A stretch of DNA of 34,270 nt from an uncultured Collinsella sp. (GCA_900751695.1 CAADSS010000088.1:1-34270), one strand, 5' to 3'. Shown: positions 1 to 9,565, counted from the stretch's first letter. The notes: generated by a model not told the origin, from the letters alone. Numbers and translations are program-made.

Positions 1-1165
1 CCTTGAGCTCGGACTCGGTAGCAGCGCCGACCTCGATGACGGCAACGCCACCGGAGAGCTTGGCCAGGCGCTCCTGGAGCTTCTCGCGGTCAAAGTCAGA
101 AGTGGTGTTCTCCATCTCGCCCTTGATCTGAGCGATACGAGCGTCGATGGCCTCCTTGGAGCCAGCGCCGCCGACGACGACGGTGTTGTCCTTGGAGATA
201 GTGACGGACTTAGCGGTACCGAGCATATCTGCGGTGATGTCAGCAACCTTCACGCCCAGCTCGTCCAGGGCAGCCTGGCCACCGGTGAGGACGGCGATGT
301 CCTCGAGGATGCGCTTGCGGCGATCGCCGTAGCCCGGAGCCTTGACGGCGCAGACGTTGAGGGCGCCACGGATCTTGTTGAGGACGAGGGTCGGCAGAGC
401 CTCGCCATCGATGTCCTCAGCGATGATGAGCAGGCCACGGCCAGCGCGCTGGACAGCCTCGAGAACAGGCATGATGTCCTGGACGCTGGAGATCTTCTGG
501 TCGGTGATGAGGATGTACGGATCCTTCATCACGGCCTCCATGCGGTCGTTATCCGTGACGAAGTAAGCGGAGACGTAGCCCTTGTCGAACTGCATGCCCT
601 CGACGGTGTCGATGGTGATGTCGAACGTCTGGGAATCCTCGACGGTGATGACGCCGTCCTTGCCCACGACCTCCATGGCCTCGGCGATCTTCTCGCCGAC
701 CTCGGGGTCACCGGCGGAGATGGTACCGACGGAAGCAATCTGCTCCTTGGTCTCGACCGGCTTGGCCTGCTTCTTCATCTCGGCGACGGCGGCGTTGACG
801 GCCTTGTCGATGCCGCGACGGATGGCCAGCGGGTTGGCGCCAGCGGCGACGTTGCGCAGACCGTCGTTGACGATGGCTTGAGCGAGCAGGGTTGCGGTGG
901 TGGTGCCGTCACCCACGGTGTCGTTGGTCTTGGTGGCGACCTCCTTCACCAGCTGGGCACCCATGTTCTCGATGTTGTCCTCGAGCTCAATCTCCTTGGC
1001 GACGGAAACGCCGTCGTTGGTGATGGTCGGGGCACCAAACGTGCGCTGCAGAGCAACGTAGCGACCCTTGGGGCCCATGGTGACGGTAACGGCGTCGGCC
1101 AGAGTGTTGACACCCTTGGCGAGCTTAGCGCGGGCATCGGTGTTGAACGTAATGTTCTTTGCCAT
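1..1165 (-). CDS. groL: Chaperonin GroEL (Hsp60), N-terminal part, cut by window edge
   Basis: The ATP-dependent 60-kDa chaperonin forms the double-ring folding chamber capped by GroES in the cytosol. The visible 388 codons begin MAKNITFNTDARAKL and contain the family signatures MGPKGRYVAL, the nucleotide-binding segment VGDGTTTATLLAQ and the apical-domain region ending AEDIDGEALPTLVLNKIRG. The reading frame is open to the window start, so roughly the last quarter to third of a normal ~540-residue protein lies outside. The start ATG at 1165 is preceded by GGAGG with a good spacing. The gene sits 96 bp downstream of groS on the same strand, the usual groSL operon order. No terminator is seen between the two genes, so they are probably co-transcribed. 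Confidence 0.97.
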   Translation of the reverse strand, partial: MAKNITFNTDARAKLAKGVNTLADAVTVTMGPKGRYVALQRTFGAPTITNDGVSVAKEIELEDNIENMGAQLVKEVATKTNDTVGDGTTTATLLAQAIVNDGLRNVAAGANPLAIRRGIDKAVNAAVAEMKKQAKPVETKEQIASVGTISAGDPEVGEKIAEAMEVVGKDGVITVEDSQTFDITIDTVEGMQFDKGYVSAYFVTDNDRMEAVMKDPYILITDQKISSVQDIMPVLEAVQRAGRGLLIIAEDIDGEALPTLVLNKIRGALNVCAVKAPGYGDRRKRILEDIAVLTGGQAALDELGVKVADITADMLGTAKSVTISKDNTVVVGGAGSKEAIDARIAQIKGEMENTTSDFDREKLQERLAKLSGGVAVIEVGAATESELK

Positions 1166-1261
1166 GGTAGGTAATCCTCCAAAAGAAACGTGACTCGCGT
1201 CGCCGCTTCCGAGTCCTATGCGGCGGGCGCGTTCAAAGACGAATCAGAGATTCTGACGAGA

Positions 1262-1555
1262 CTAGGCCTCGACAACAGCGTAGATGTCGTCGGCGCGCAT
1301 CAGCAGATACTTCTCGCCGTCGACCTTGACCTCGTTGCCACCGAACTTACCGTAGATGACAACGTCACCGACCTTGACGTCCATGGGGATGCGCTCACCC
1401 TTGTCGTTGACCTTGCCGGCACCAACGGCAACGATGGTGCCGCGCTGCGGCTTCTCCTGGGCGTTGCTGGCGATATACAGACCAGAAGCGGTCTTCTGCT
1501 CGGCCTCGTCGGGCTTGACCAGAACACGATCTGCAAGCGGCTTCAAAGACGACAT
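1262..1555 (-). CDS. groS: Co-chaperonin GroES (Hsp10)
   Basis: This 97-residue protein is the heptameric lid of GroEL. It starts MSSLKPLADRVLVKPDEAEQ, carries the mobile-loop region EQKTASGLYIASNAQEKPQRG and ends with the roof/C-terminal segment KYLLMRADDIYAVVEA, the normal length for the family. The start is fixed by GGAGGAG a few bases upstream. It is the first gene of the groSL unit. The leader contains a perfect 7-bp inverted repeat (1578-1596). I found no convincing CIRCE (HrcA) or HAIR (HspR) box in the 130 bp upstream, so how heat induction works here is not evident. Confidence 0.97.
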   Translation of the reverse strand: MSSLKPLADRVLVKPDEAEQKTASGLYIASNAQEKPQRGTIVAVGAGKVNDKGERIPMDVKVGDVVIYGKFGGNEVKVDGEKYLLMRADDIYAVVEA

Positions 1556-1577
1556 GCTTGTCTCCTCCTTTTTGGGC

Positions 1578-1596
1578 CGCGTGGTTATGCCACGCG
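1578..1596 (-). promoter_or_regulatory. Inverted repeat in groS leader
   Basis: Perfect 7-bp arms CGCGTGG/CCACGCG around a 5-base loop lie just upstream of the groS SD, about 22 bases before the ATG. In RNA this is a stable small hairpin. It could stabilise the mRNA, modulate initiation or be a protein-binding site. Only the symmetry is seen; a role is inferred. Confidence 0.4.
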
Positions 1597-1683
1597 AATT
1601 AACCCTTTTTGTTTGCGTACGCGTTGAATGGTACCCACGAATGGCGGGTTATACAACACGGAGTCAAAAAATCTTATTTTTTG

Positions 1684-1911
1684 GCACTTAGATTTTCTGA
1701 ATGCCGGGGGATAACTTAGCAGTGGCTCCCGTGTGGCTCCGGAGGGGCGGGGCATAAGGTTTCCTGCTCGGGCAGTCCTGCTCGCACGAAGGCCACATTA
1801 AGTGGCCTTCGGCTCGTGCGGAACTCGCGATAAACCTTATGCCCCGCCCCTCCGGAGCCACACGGGAGCCAGGTTAACTAATTCGGACCCGGCATTCAGA
1901 AAAGTCAGTGC
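1684..1911. repeat. Long imperfect palindrome (~228 bp)
   Basis: The outer ends are GCACT (1684-1688) and AGTGC (1907-1911). Just inside, 13 bases at 1693-1705 are exactly complementary to 1891-1903. A 40-base arm at 1723-1762 is perfectly complementary to 1832-1871. In the centre, 1788-1796 pairs with 1802-1810 around a 5-base loop. The whole block can fold into one giant hairpin with an unpaired internal patch. It has no ORF and lies between the groS leader and the 3' end of the amidohydrolase gene. Most of the 435 bp between those genes is this element. It resembles a non-autonomous palindromic element, but no target duplication was identified. Confidence 0.85.
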
Positions 1912-1944
1912 AGCAAAATGGCGATGCGGATGGTGCGAATAAGA

Positions 1945-1973
1945 AAGGGACACGTTGCTGAAACGTGCCCCTT
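1945..1973 (-). terminator. Hairpin terminator of the amidohydrolase gene
   Basis: 12-base arms AAGGGACACGTT (1945-1956) and AACGTGCCCCTT (1962-1973) pair with one mismatch. On the minus strand the stem is followed by a T-rich stretch (TTTCTTATT). It lies 17 bases after the stop codon at 1991. The arm shares the AAGGGACA signature found in several other intergenic hairpins of this window. Confidence 0.65.
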
Positions 1974-1990
1974 ATGAGTGGGGTATGAGG

Positions 1991-3640
1991 TTAGCGCTCG
2001 TAGATTAAGTTGCCCGCCAGGTAGGTGGCCTGAACCTTGGTGGCTTGCAGCTCTTGGGGGTCGATGGTGAGTGGGTTTTGGTCCAGGACTACCAGGTCGG
2101 CGTATTTGCCGGGTTCCAGGCTGCCGAGGTTTTGCTCGTCGCCTGCCGCGTAGGCGCTGCCCAGGGTGTAGTTGCGCAGGGCCGTTGCCGCATCGATGCG
2201 CTCGCTCGGCAGCCAGCCGCCCTCGGGCCAGTGGCTTTTGGGGTCTTGGCGCGTAATAGCCGTGTAGAGCACGTTCATGCTGGTAACGGACGTGATAGGG
2301 CTGTCAGTACCGAAGGCTTGGCGGATGCCGCGCTGCTTATAGGTTGCGAACGGCCACATGATTCGGCTTCGCTCCAGGCCAAGGTCGCGCTCTGGGCCAC
2401 CCGGATCGAGCGTGATGTGGCAGGGCTGGCTCGAGGCGACCACGTTGAGCTTGCGCAGGCGGTCGATGTCCTCGGGCAGGAGGTTCTCCAGATGCTCGAG
2501 TGTGTTATGGCCGTGCTGGGGCAAGCCGTAGAGCTCTGCCGCCTCCTCAAAGATATCGAGTGCGGCATGGATGGCACCGTCGCCGATAACGTGGATGCGC
2601 ACGGTATGGTCACGCTCGGCTGCCGCCAAAACCAACTTGCGCATACGCTCGACAGGGACCGTCAGGCGGCCCTGGTCGCCCGGGAAGCGCGGGTTGGTAT
2701 AGGGCTCAGTGAGGTATGCGGTATGCTCGCTCGACACGCCGTCGAAGAACTGTTTAAAGCCTGGCGCCGAGAGCAGCGCGTTGTTCGCGTAGCGGGTCTG
2801 GAGTTCTTCCAAGCGCGACTGGTCATCCAGCAGCGTGGGAAACAGATGGGCGCGGATGCCCAGCTTGCCGGAGGCCTGCAGTTTGTCGTAGACGTCATCG
2901 CGGATAAAATCGCAGCCCGGCATGGGCATGAGCGACATATCGCATATCGAGGTGATGCCCTGCTCGGCCATCCGCCTCATTTGATCGGCGTAAGCGCTTG
3001 CGATGCGATCCTCGCCCAGCCACTCAAGGCAGCGCGGTAGCAGCTGCATAGCAGCTGCCTCGTGAGCAATGCCCGTGAGCTCGCCGTTTGCGTCCTTGTC
3101 GTAGCTGCCGCCCGCCGGCGGCTCACTGTCGCGCGTGACGCCGAGCGCCTCGAGTGCACGGCTGTTGAGCCAAAGCGTGTGCCCGTCGCCCGAATACATA
3201 ACGCAGGGACGATCGGGGAATGCCACATCGAGCGACGCCTTGCTAGGATGCTCGGGCGGGTCCCAACGGTAGTCGCGCCAGCCCTGCGTCACAACCCAAG
3301 CGTCATCGGGCAGGTCCTGGGAAAACTCGCGCGCATGCTGCACCAGTGCCGCCTCTGACGTGCCCATATCCATGAGCATGTACGGCGAGGAGCCGACCGA
3401 GGTATGGAAAAAGTGCAGGTGCGCGTCATGGAAACCGGGGCAGACAAACTGCTCGCCGTAGTCGATAACCGGCGTGGCGGCAGGCGCGGCGGCAATCACG
3501 TCATCGGGCGCACCGACTGCGACGATACGGTCGCCTGCGATGGCAATCGCCAGCTCGCGGGCGGTATCGATGCCGTCTTGCGCGGTAAAGACGTTCTTAG
3601 AGCGGATAATCCGATCGATATGTTGCATGGGCATCCCCAT
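1991..3640 (-). CDS. YtcJ-like metal-dependent amidohydrolase
   Basis: A 549-residue cytosolic protein of the amidohydrolase superfamily (Amidohydro_3, YtcJ type). The small N-terminal beta domain precedes the metal-binding HxH of HDAHLH (residues 71-76). Later come AEQGITSICDMS, the histidine segment RIHVIGDGAIHAALD, the NTLEHLE segment, the aspartate loop FGTDSPITS and the C-terminal EPGKYADLVVLDQNP strand typical of the family. The substrate is not predictable; relatives hydrolyse hydantoin-like or N-substituted amides. Start choice: ATGs at 3640, 3634 and 3628 all fit and none has a strong SD, so 3640 is taken with low certainty. The frame stays open far upstream, but that stretch is antisense to the next gene. 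It is divergent from the M20 gene with 156 bp between them. Confidence 0.88.
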   Translation of the reverse strand: MGMPMQHIDRIIRSKNVFTAQDGIDTARELAIAIAGDRIVAVGAPDDVIAAAPAATPVIDYGEQFVCPGFHDAHLHFFHTSVGSSPYMLMDMGTSEAALVQHAREFSQDLPDDAWVVTQGWRDYRWDPPEHPSKASLDVAFPDRPCVMYSGDGHTLWLNSRALEALGVTRDSEPPAGGSYDKDANGELTGIAHEAAAMQLLPRCLEWLGEDRIASAYADQMRRMAEQGITSICDMSLMPMPGCDFIRDDVYDKLQASGKLGIRAHLFPTLLDDQSRLEELQTRYANNALLSAPGFKQFFDGVSSEHTAYLTEPYTNPRFPGDQGRLTVPVERMRKLVLAAAERDHTVRIHVIGDGAIHAALDIFEEAAELYGLPQHGHNTLEHLENLLPEDIDRLRKLNVVASSQPCHITLDPGGPERDLGLERSRIMWPFATYKQRGIRQAFGTDSPITSVTSMNVLYTAITRQDPKSHWPEGGWLPSERIDAATALRNYTLGSAYAAGDEQNLGSLEPGKYADLVVLDQNPLTIDPQELQATKVQATYLAGNLIYER

Positions 3641-3796
3641 CTCTGGCAGGAAATTCAACACCCCCGAGTGTACTCCCCCGCCCTTGTAACAAAACCCCAA
3701 GCGGCAAACGGCAACTTTACCAGCCCTAGCGGCAGGTGGCATACTGGAGAGAGCCTGTACGATTTTGCGATCAACCCAGCAAGGAGCAAATCGACC

Positions 3797-5260
3797 ATGA
3801 CGAAGACCAAGGCACAGCAGATTATGGCGGCGACCGAGGCTCGCGCGGCTGACGACGTCACCGCAGCCATCAAAGATATCGCTACCGAGTTTGAACCCTA
3901 TATCATCAAGCAGCGCCGCCACTTCCATAAGCACCCGGAGCTGAGCCTTGCCGAGGAGCGCACGACTTCTGACATCGCCAACCAGCTCGACGCCATGAAT
4001 ATCCCCTACGAGCGTCCCCTTAAGACGGGCCTTGTGGCAACCCTTCGCGGCACCGCGCCCGACGCCTATCGCGAGGACGGCACGCCACGCCGCCGCATCC
4101 TGCTGCGCGCCGACATCGACGCCCTGCCCGTCACCGAGCAGACCGGCGAGGAGTTTGCCAGCGTCAACGAGGGCTGCATGCACGCCTGCGGCCACGACTG
4201 CCACATCGCCATGATGCTCGGCACGCTGCAAATCCTGCGCCATATGACCGACGACATCCACGGCGAAGTCCGCATCGTCTTCCAACCCAGCGAGGAAAAC
4301 GGCCAGGGCGCCAAGCTCATGATCGGCACGGGCGTGCTCGACGGCGTCGATGGCGCCTACGCCGCGCATATCTGGAGCGAGGTTGACGCCGGCACCGTAA
4401 GCTGCGAGCCCGGTCCGCGCATGGCCAATACCGACTGGTTCCGCATTGATGTCCGCGGCACCTCGTGCCATGGCGCCATGCCCCAACGCGGCCACGACGC
4501 CGTCATGGTTGCCGCCGAGATCGTCAACGCTCTGCAGACCATCGTTTCGCGCGAGATCAGCCCCTACGAGCCGGCTGTCATCACCGTCGGCGAGCTGCAC
4601 GGCGGCACCGCGCGCAACGTTATCGCCGGCACGGCCTACCTCGCCGGCACAGTGCGCACCTACGGAGATTCGACCCACGAGGAAATGCCGGAGCTCATGC
4701 GCCGCATCGTGGAGCATACCGCGGCCGCCTTGGGCGCCGAGGCAGAGCTCACCGACTACACCATCGCCAACTACAAGGTCGAAAACGACGCCGCCTCGAG
4801 CGAGCGCTGCCGTCAGGCCGTAATCAAGTGCTTGGGCCCCACCGGTCAAGGCCATTACCGTGGCACGCTTTCGGGCGAGGATTTTTCGGAGTACCTGCGC
4901 CGCGTACCGGGCGTGCTCGCCTTTGTAGGTACGCGCAACCCCAAGATTGGCGCCACGTACGCCCAACATTCCTGCTTCTACAAGATCGACGAGACTGTGC
5001 TGGCAAAGGGCTCCATGGTGGCCGCCCAGTATGCCATCGACTTTTTGGCCGAGCCCACCCAAGAGGAGCTCGACGGCCCCGCGATCACCGCGGTCGCCGA
5101 AACCAACCCCGACTTGGCCGCCAAGTTGCGCTCTGCCAAGGCCACGTCCGCCGAGGCTCGTGACGCCATCCACGATGCCCGCACGGCTCGCCACGCCGCG
5201 ATCAAGGGCATCCACGATGCACGCGCCGCCGCGCGCCGCGAGGAGAAGCACGACGAGTAG
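3797..5260 (+). CDS. M20 family amidohydrolase/peptidase (M20D type)
   Basis: A 487-residue zinc-dependent hydrolase related to hippurate hydrolase and N-acyl-amino-acid or IAA-amino-acid amidohydrolases. Visible signatures are RRHFHKHPELS (residues 41-50), LLRADIDALPV, the metal-binding HACGHDCH (129-136), QPSEENGQGA and the dimerisation-domain segment SCHGAMPQRGHDAV. It therefore probably cleaves N-acyl amino acids or short peptides in the cytosol. The ATG at 3797 follows AAGGAG (3781-3786) with 10 bases between, so an upstream in-frame extension is rejected. An unusual Ala/Arg/His-rich charged tail of about 50 residues follows the catalytic fold. The neighbouring divergent amidohydrolase suggests a shared amide or peptide salvage role, which is inference. 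Confidence 0.9.
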   Translation: MTKTKAQQIMAATEARAADDVTAAIKDIATEFEPYIIKQRRHFHKHPELSLAEERTTSDIANQLDAMNIPYERPLKTGLVATLRGTAPDAYREDGTPRRRILLRADIDALPVTEQTGEEFASVNEGCMHACGHDCHIAMMLGTLQILRHMTDDIHGEVRIVFQPSEENGQGAKLMIGTGVLDGVDGAYAAHIWSEVDAGTVSCEPGPRMANTDWFRIDVRGTSCHGAMPQRGHDAVMVAAEIVNALQTIVSREISPYEPAVITVGELHGGTARNVIAGTAYLAGTVRTYGDSTHEEMPELMRRIVEHTAAALGAEAELTDYTIANYKVENDAASSERCRQAVIKCLGPTGQGHYRGTLSGEDFSEYLRRVPGVLAFVGTRNPKIGATYAQHSCFYKIDETVLAKGSMVAAQYAIDFLAEPTQEELDGPAITAVAETNPDLAAKLRSAKATSAEARDAIHDARTARHAAIKGIHDARAAARREEKHDE

Positions 5261-5306
5261 CCGATTCGCGACCGTCTCGCAGTCATAGCCACATCGCGAT
5301 AACAAA

Positions 5307-5340
5307 GCGGGGGCGGACGTTTCGACACGTCCGCCCCCGC
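5307..5340. terminator. Strong bidirectional hairpin terminator
   Basis: Perfect 14-bp GC-rich arms (5307-5320 and 5327-5340) enclose the 6-base loop TTCGAC, 46 bases after the M20 stop. T-rich sequence is weak on both sides (TCATTTG on plus, TTTGTT on minus). It separates the M20 gene from the convergent zinc-ribbon gene and could serve both. Confidence 0.8.
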
Positions 5341-5400
5341 TCATTTGTCAGGCTCTATTTCTTCCATTTCCGCCCCGTCCTCAAATGGCAGGTGGCAGGA

Positions 5401-6651
<1,251 letters not shown>

Positions 6652-6801
6652 CGAGATCATCCCTTCGTATCTTGAGCGAATCATCTGGATCGCAAACGAT
6701 GTCTTTGGCATCATTATCACCCAATGTGGGGACAAATACTCCAATATGACGCATTTGCAATGCGCAGGGCGCTATTCGATTGTTTGATGAGCTCGACCGC
6801 G

Positions 6802-7824
6802 TTAGTTCGTTCCGCGGAAACCCTTGCCGACGATCTCGGAGCTGTCGACGATCGTGATAAAGGCACCCGGATCGACTTCGCGCGCATAGCGGCGCAGTTG
6901 CACGGCCTCGCGACGGCTTAGCACGCTCATGATCACCGTCACGCACTTGCCCGAGAAAGCACCGTAGCCGCGGCTGATAGTCGCCGTACGGTTGAGATGC
7001 TTGACGATAAACCCCTCGACCTTAAGGGGCTCGGAGCAAATGACCGTGCAGACTTTACGCAGGTGGATGCTCTCGATGGCTTTGTCGACCACAAGCGTCT
7101 TGGCAAACAGGCCAAGCACGCAATACAGACCGACGCGCGGGCCGTACAAGAAGGCCGCGATGGTCACGATGCCGATATCGACCAGCAGCAGGGCGCGGCC
7201 AATCTCGAGCGTCGTGCGACGTTTGAGGATCATGGCGAGAATGTCCGTGCCGCCCGTCGAGGCGCCGATGTCAAAGACAATGGCGCTGCCGAGCGCCGGC
7301 AGAATCACGGCAAAGCACAGGTCGAGCCACATATCGCCCGTCATCGAGACATCGGTCGGAATAAAGAGCTCAAACAGCGAAACATAGGCGGACAGCGCAA
7401 ACGAGGCAAAGACACTCCACAGGATTGCCTTGCGCTCCAAAAAGATAAAGCCCAGGATGACGAGCACCGCATTGATAATCCACATAAAGACACCGACGGG
7501 CAGGGTCGGGAACAACGTGGAGAGAATGACCGACACACCCGAGGTGCCGCCAAAAGCAAAGTGATTTGGGGTTTTAAACGCGACGATGGCAAAAGCCGTA
7601 AGAATCAGGCCCAGGTTGAGCTCGGCGAAAAAGCGCGGGAAGCCCGGCTCCTGGCTGCGCTTTTGGCCGGCACGCTCGCCGCGCTCGATATCGGCGCGAT
7701 CGACCACGCGCTCCATCGGCACTACGGGAGGACGATGCACCTCCTCGGCAGCACGCGATGCCGCCTCTGCCGCAGCGGCCTCAATTGCCCATGCCTTGCT
7801 TTCTGTTTCGTGCTCGTCGGCCAT
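6802..7824 (-). CDS. YitT family membrane protein (DUF161 + DUF2179)
   Basis: A 340-residue integral membrane protein. About 65 charged, Ala/Glu-rich N-terminal residues precede five or six hydrophobic segments with YitT-type signatures (FAFGGTSGVSVIL, FDIGASTGGTDILAMIL). A soluble C-terminal DUF2179 domain follows (TVICSEPLKVEGFIVKHL, VIMSVLSRREAVQLRRY, ending DPGAFITIVDSSEIVGKGF). The role of this family is not firmly known. The start ATG follows GAGGGG at good spacing. The N-terminal charged extension is longer than in the usual ~280-290-residue members. Confidence 0.93.
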   Translation of the reverse strand: MADEHETESKAWAIEAAAAEAASRAAEEVHRPPVVPMERVVDRADIERGERAGQKRSQEPGFPRFFAELNLGLILTAFAIVAFKTPNHFAFGGTSGVSVILSTLFPTLPVGVFMWIINAVLVILGFIFLERKAILWSVFASFALSAYVSLFELFIPTDVSMTGDMWLDLCFAVILPALGSAIVFDIGASTGGTDILAMILKRRTTLEIGRALLLVDIGIVTIAAFLYGPRVGLYCVLGLFAKTLVVDKAIESIHLRKVCTVICSEPLKVEGFIVKHLNRTATISRGYGAFSGKCVTVIMSVLSRREAVQLRRYAREVDPGAFITIVDSSEIVGKGFRGTN

Positions 7825-7938
7825 TACGGCAACCCCTCGTTAACAATTTGGAAACATTGCGCCCATTAGAGTAACGCGGAACGTGGGGATTGCAACCCTT
7901 AGTTAGACGAGCGGTATGCCTACATCGGGAGCGTACGG

Positions 7939-7978
7939 AAACGGCCGACCGCGCTTTTGCTTGCGCGGTCGGCCGTTT
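7939..7978. terminator. Perfect 16-bp hairpin between yitT-like and Asp23 genes
   Basis: Arms at 7939-7954 and 7963-7978 (core ACGGCCGACCGCGC) pair perfectly around TTTTGCTT. The arm ends AAA/TTT give short A/T flanks on both strands. It lies downstream of the minus-strand Asp23 gene and ahead of the YitT-family gene, so it probably ends the AmaP-DUF2273-Asp23 transcript. Confidence 0.75.
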
Positions 7979-8026
7979 AACGTTTTCGCAGATAAAACCT
8001 GCCAAAAGAAACCTGTCCCTTTTTGG
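7979..8026 (-). repeat. Dispersed 48-bp intergenic repeat, copy 1
   Basis: Read on the minus strand this block matches 12855-12902 (+) at 44 of 48 positions by direct comparison. It contains AAAAAGGGACAGGTTT followed by GCAGGTTTTATCTG. It abuts the terminator hairpin at 7939-7978, just after the Asp23 stop codon. Confidence 0.75.
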
Positions 8027-8030
8027 AAGG

Positions 8031-8546
8031 TTATTCGTGCTGGCTGGTGCGGTGCTCGTACTCCTCGGGGGTGATGACATCCTCGATGCGCAGGTTGACG
8101 CCTGCCACCTCAAGACCGGTCATCGCGGCAAGACGCTCGGTGACGCGCGCCTTAACGTCGTCAAAGATCGCAGGCGCATAGGCGCCGTACTCGATGATGA
8201 CCGAGATGTTGACGACCACGCGATTGTCATCGGTGACCTCGACCGTCACGCCCTTGGTCAGATTCTCAGCACCAAACTGCTCCTGCACAAAGTGCATGAG
8301 GTTACCCTTCATGCCCAGAACGTGCGGAACCTCGCGGGTGGCCATGGCAACGATCTTCTCGATCACGCCGTTGGAATAGGTCAGCGAGTCCTCGGACTCG
8401 TCCGCTTCCTCGTCATCCTCATCCACATCGGACTCGGCCTCGACGAGCGCTTCATCCTCGAGCGTCACATCCTCGGCTTCGGCGACGACCGCCTCGTTCT
8501 CCTCGAGCTCGGTATCGGCCACATCGACCTTCGTATTAAAAGCCAT
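8031..8546 (-). CDS. Asp23/Gls24 family envelope stress protein
   Basis: A 171-residue cytosolic protein. Its first ~55 residues are extremely acidic (runs of Asp/Glu), and the C-terminal ~115 residues are the DUF322/Asp23 domain (YSNGVIEKIVAMATREVPHV, VTVEVTDDNRVVVNISVIIE, RVTERLAAMTGLEVAGVNLR). Asp23 proteins polymerise near the membrane, and in Staphylococcus AmaP anchors Asp23 there. Genes for both partners lie directly upstream on the same strand, which supports this role. The start ATG is preceded by GGAGGAACC. The acidic N-terminal extension is longer than in staphylococcal Asp23. Confidence 0.93.
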   Translation of the reverse strand: MAFNTKVDVADTELEENEAVVAEAEDVTLEDEALVEAESDVDEDDEEADESEDSLTYSNGVIEKIVAMATREVPHVLGMKGNLMHFVQEQFGAENLTKGVTVEVTDDNRVVVNISVIIEYGAYAPAIFDDVKARVTERLAAMTGLEVAGVNLRIEDVITPEEYEHRTSQHE

Positions 8547-8590
8547 GGTTCCTCCTTATGCCTGCCGCGGATGCGACAGTCGAATACATA

Positions 8591-8968
8591 TTAGCGGCCG
8601 CTAAACAGACGGCCGAAGAAGTTGACGATCCCGTTCTCGCCGTCGCGAATTTGGCCGATCACAGCGCCGATCAGCACGAAGAATGCGATGACGAGCGTGT
8701 CCCACAGGCCCAACGTGAGCACCAACACGGCGAGGATAAAGCCGGCGACGGCGCCGAGCGTGGTGTTGGGATGACGCACAGCATAGCTCCAGATGGCAGC
8801 GCCCGTACCCTTGATGAGACCCATAGCCTCGTCAAAATCCGCGGCTGCCGCGTCTTGTAACTCGGTTGCCTCCGCTTTGGAGTCAACAGGTTCGCTCGCC
8901 GGCATAGCGTTCTGATCGATCGTCAGGCGCGGCGTGCGGGCGGTCTTGTCTTGGTTGGTATCACTCAC
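8591..8968 (-). CDS. DUF2273 small membrane protein
   Basis: About 125 residues. A polar N-terminal half is followed by paired hydrophobic segments (TTLGAVAGFILAVLVLTLG, LVIAFFVLIGAVIGQ) and the DUF2273-type ending IRDGENGIVNFFGRLF. Such small proteins accompany Asp23/AmaP in Gram-positive envelope-stress operons, with unknown function. I choose the GTG start at 8968: GGAGG lies 6 bases upstream, and the start overlaps the amaP-like stop by 8 bases, a typical coupled arrangement. The same frame runs further upstream but only as an overlap of the AmaP gene. Confidence 0.85.
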   Translation of the reverse strand: MSDTNQDKTARTPRLTIDQNAMPASEPVDSKAEATELQDAAAADFDEAMGLIKGTGAAIWSYAVRHPNTTLGAVAGFILAVLVLTLGLWDTLVIAFFVLIGAVIGQIRDGENGIVNFFGRLFSGR

Positions 8969-9506
8969 CGGAAACCTCCACGGTCTGGACGGTAGTCTTG
9001 GACGGCAAAAAACGGACGCGCGCGGTCGTGCCCGGCGTACCGAGCATGGTGTCACAGGCCTTCTCGATGCGCTGCTGCATCGAGGTGGCAAGAGCGGCAA
9101 CGTCCTTATCATCGAGCGCGATGGCCTCGACCTTAAAACGAACGTGCGATTCGTCGGAGCCTTGAACGCGCGCCTCGATATGCTCAACCATCACGCGATC
9201 ATCGCACTCCGCCGCGGCACGGGCGCACGAGGAAAGCGCTGCGAGCGTGACCTCGATATTGCGCTCCCCCGCCGGATGCACGCAGGACGGCTCGCGACGC
9301 GCGAACATCAGACGGAAAAAGCTCAGCAGTACGCCAAGCGCCACGACACCGGCGCACGCCGTGACGACGATGCGCGGCATGGGGTCGCGCATCAGCAGCA
9401 TAAAGCGATACGTATACGGCCCCCAAAACTGGCAGACAAGCGTGCCCAGCGCCACGATGGCGGCGGCAAGGTACACGATTGCTAGGGCTCGTTTGAGCAC
9501 GCGCAT
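8961..9506 (-). CDS. amaP: Alkaline shock response membrane anchor protein, AmaP-like
   Basis: A 181-residue protein with two N-terminal transmembrane segments (ALAIVYLAAAIVALGTLV and IVVTACAGVVALGVLLSFF) and a cytosolic C-terminal domain resembling the AmaP/DUF322-like fold (GERNIEVTLAALSSCARAA to the C-terminus). In Staphylococcus AmaP tethers Asp23 to the membrane. Here it is the first gene of a three-gene unit with DUF2273 and Asp23, the expected partners. The start ATG has AAAGGAG at good spacing. A TATAAT at 9557-9562 (minus strand) is a candidate -10 box, but no good -35 is visible. The symbol is assigned from context and topology. Confidence 0.82.
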   Translation of the reverse strand: MRVLKRALAIVYLAAAIVALGTLVCQFWGPYTYRFMLLMRDPMPRIVVTACAGVVALGVLLSFFRLMFARREPSCVHPAGERNIEVTLAALSSCARAAAECDDRVMVEHIEARVQGSDESHVRFKVEAIALDDKDVAALATSMQQRIEKACDTMLGTPGTTARVRFLPSKTTVQTVEVSGE

Positions 9507-9565
9507 GCGGCGCTCCTTTCGGGTCTCGGTCCACAGAATGCAAAACGATTCGCATCATTATAAAA

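Noticed and set aside
1681..1707. CIRCE-like arrangement TTGGCACTT, 9 bases, GAATGCCGG
   Set aside because: Only about 12 of 18 consensus positions match, it is over 120 bases from groS, and it coincides with the end of the long palindrome.
3641..5344. Open frame extending the YtcJ-like amidohydrolase to over 1100 codons
   Set aside because: It is antisense to the well-supported M20 gene, has no family similarity, and arises from the GC-rich codon bias of that gene.
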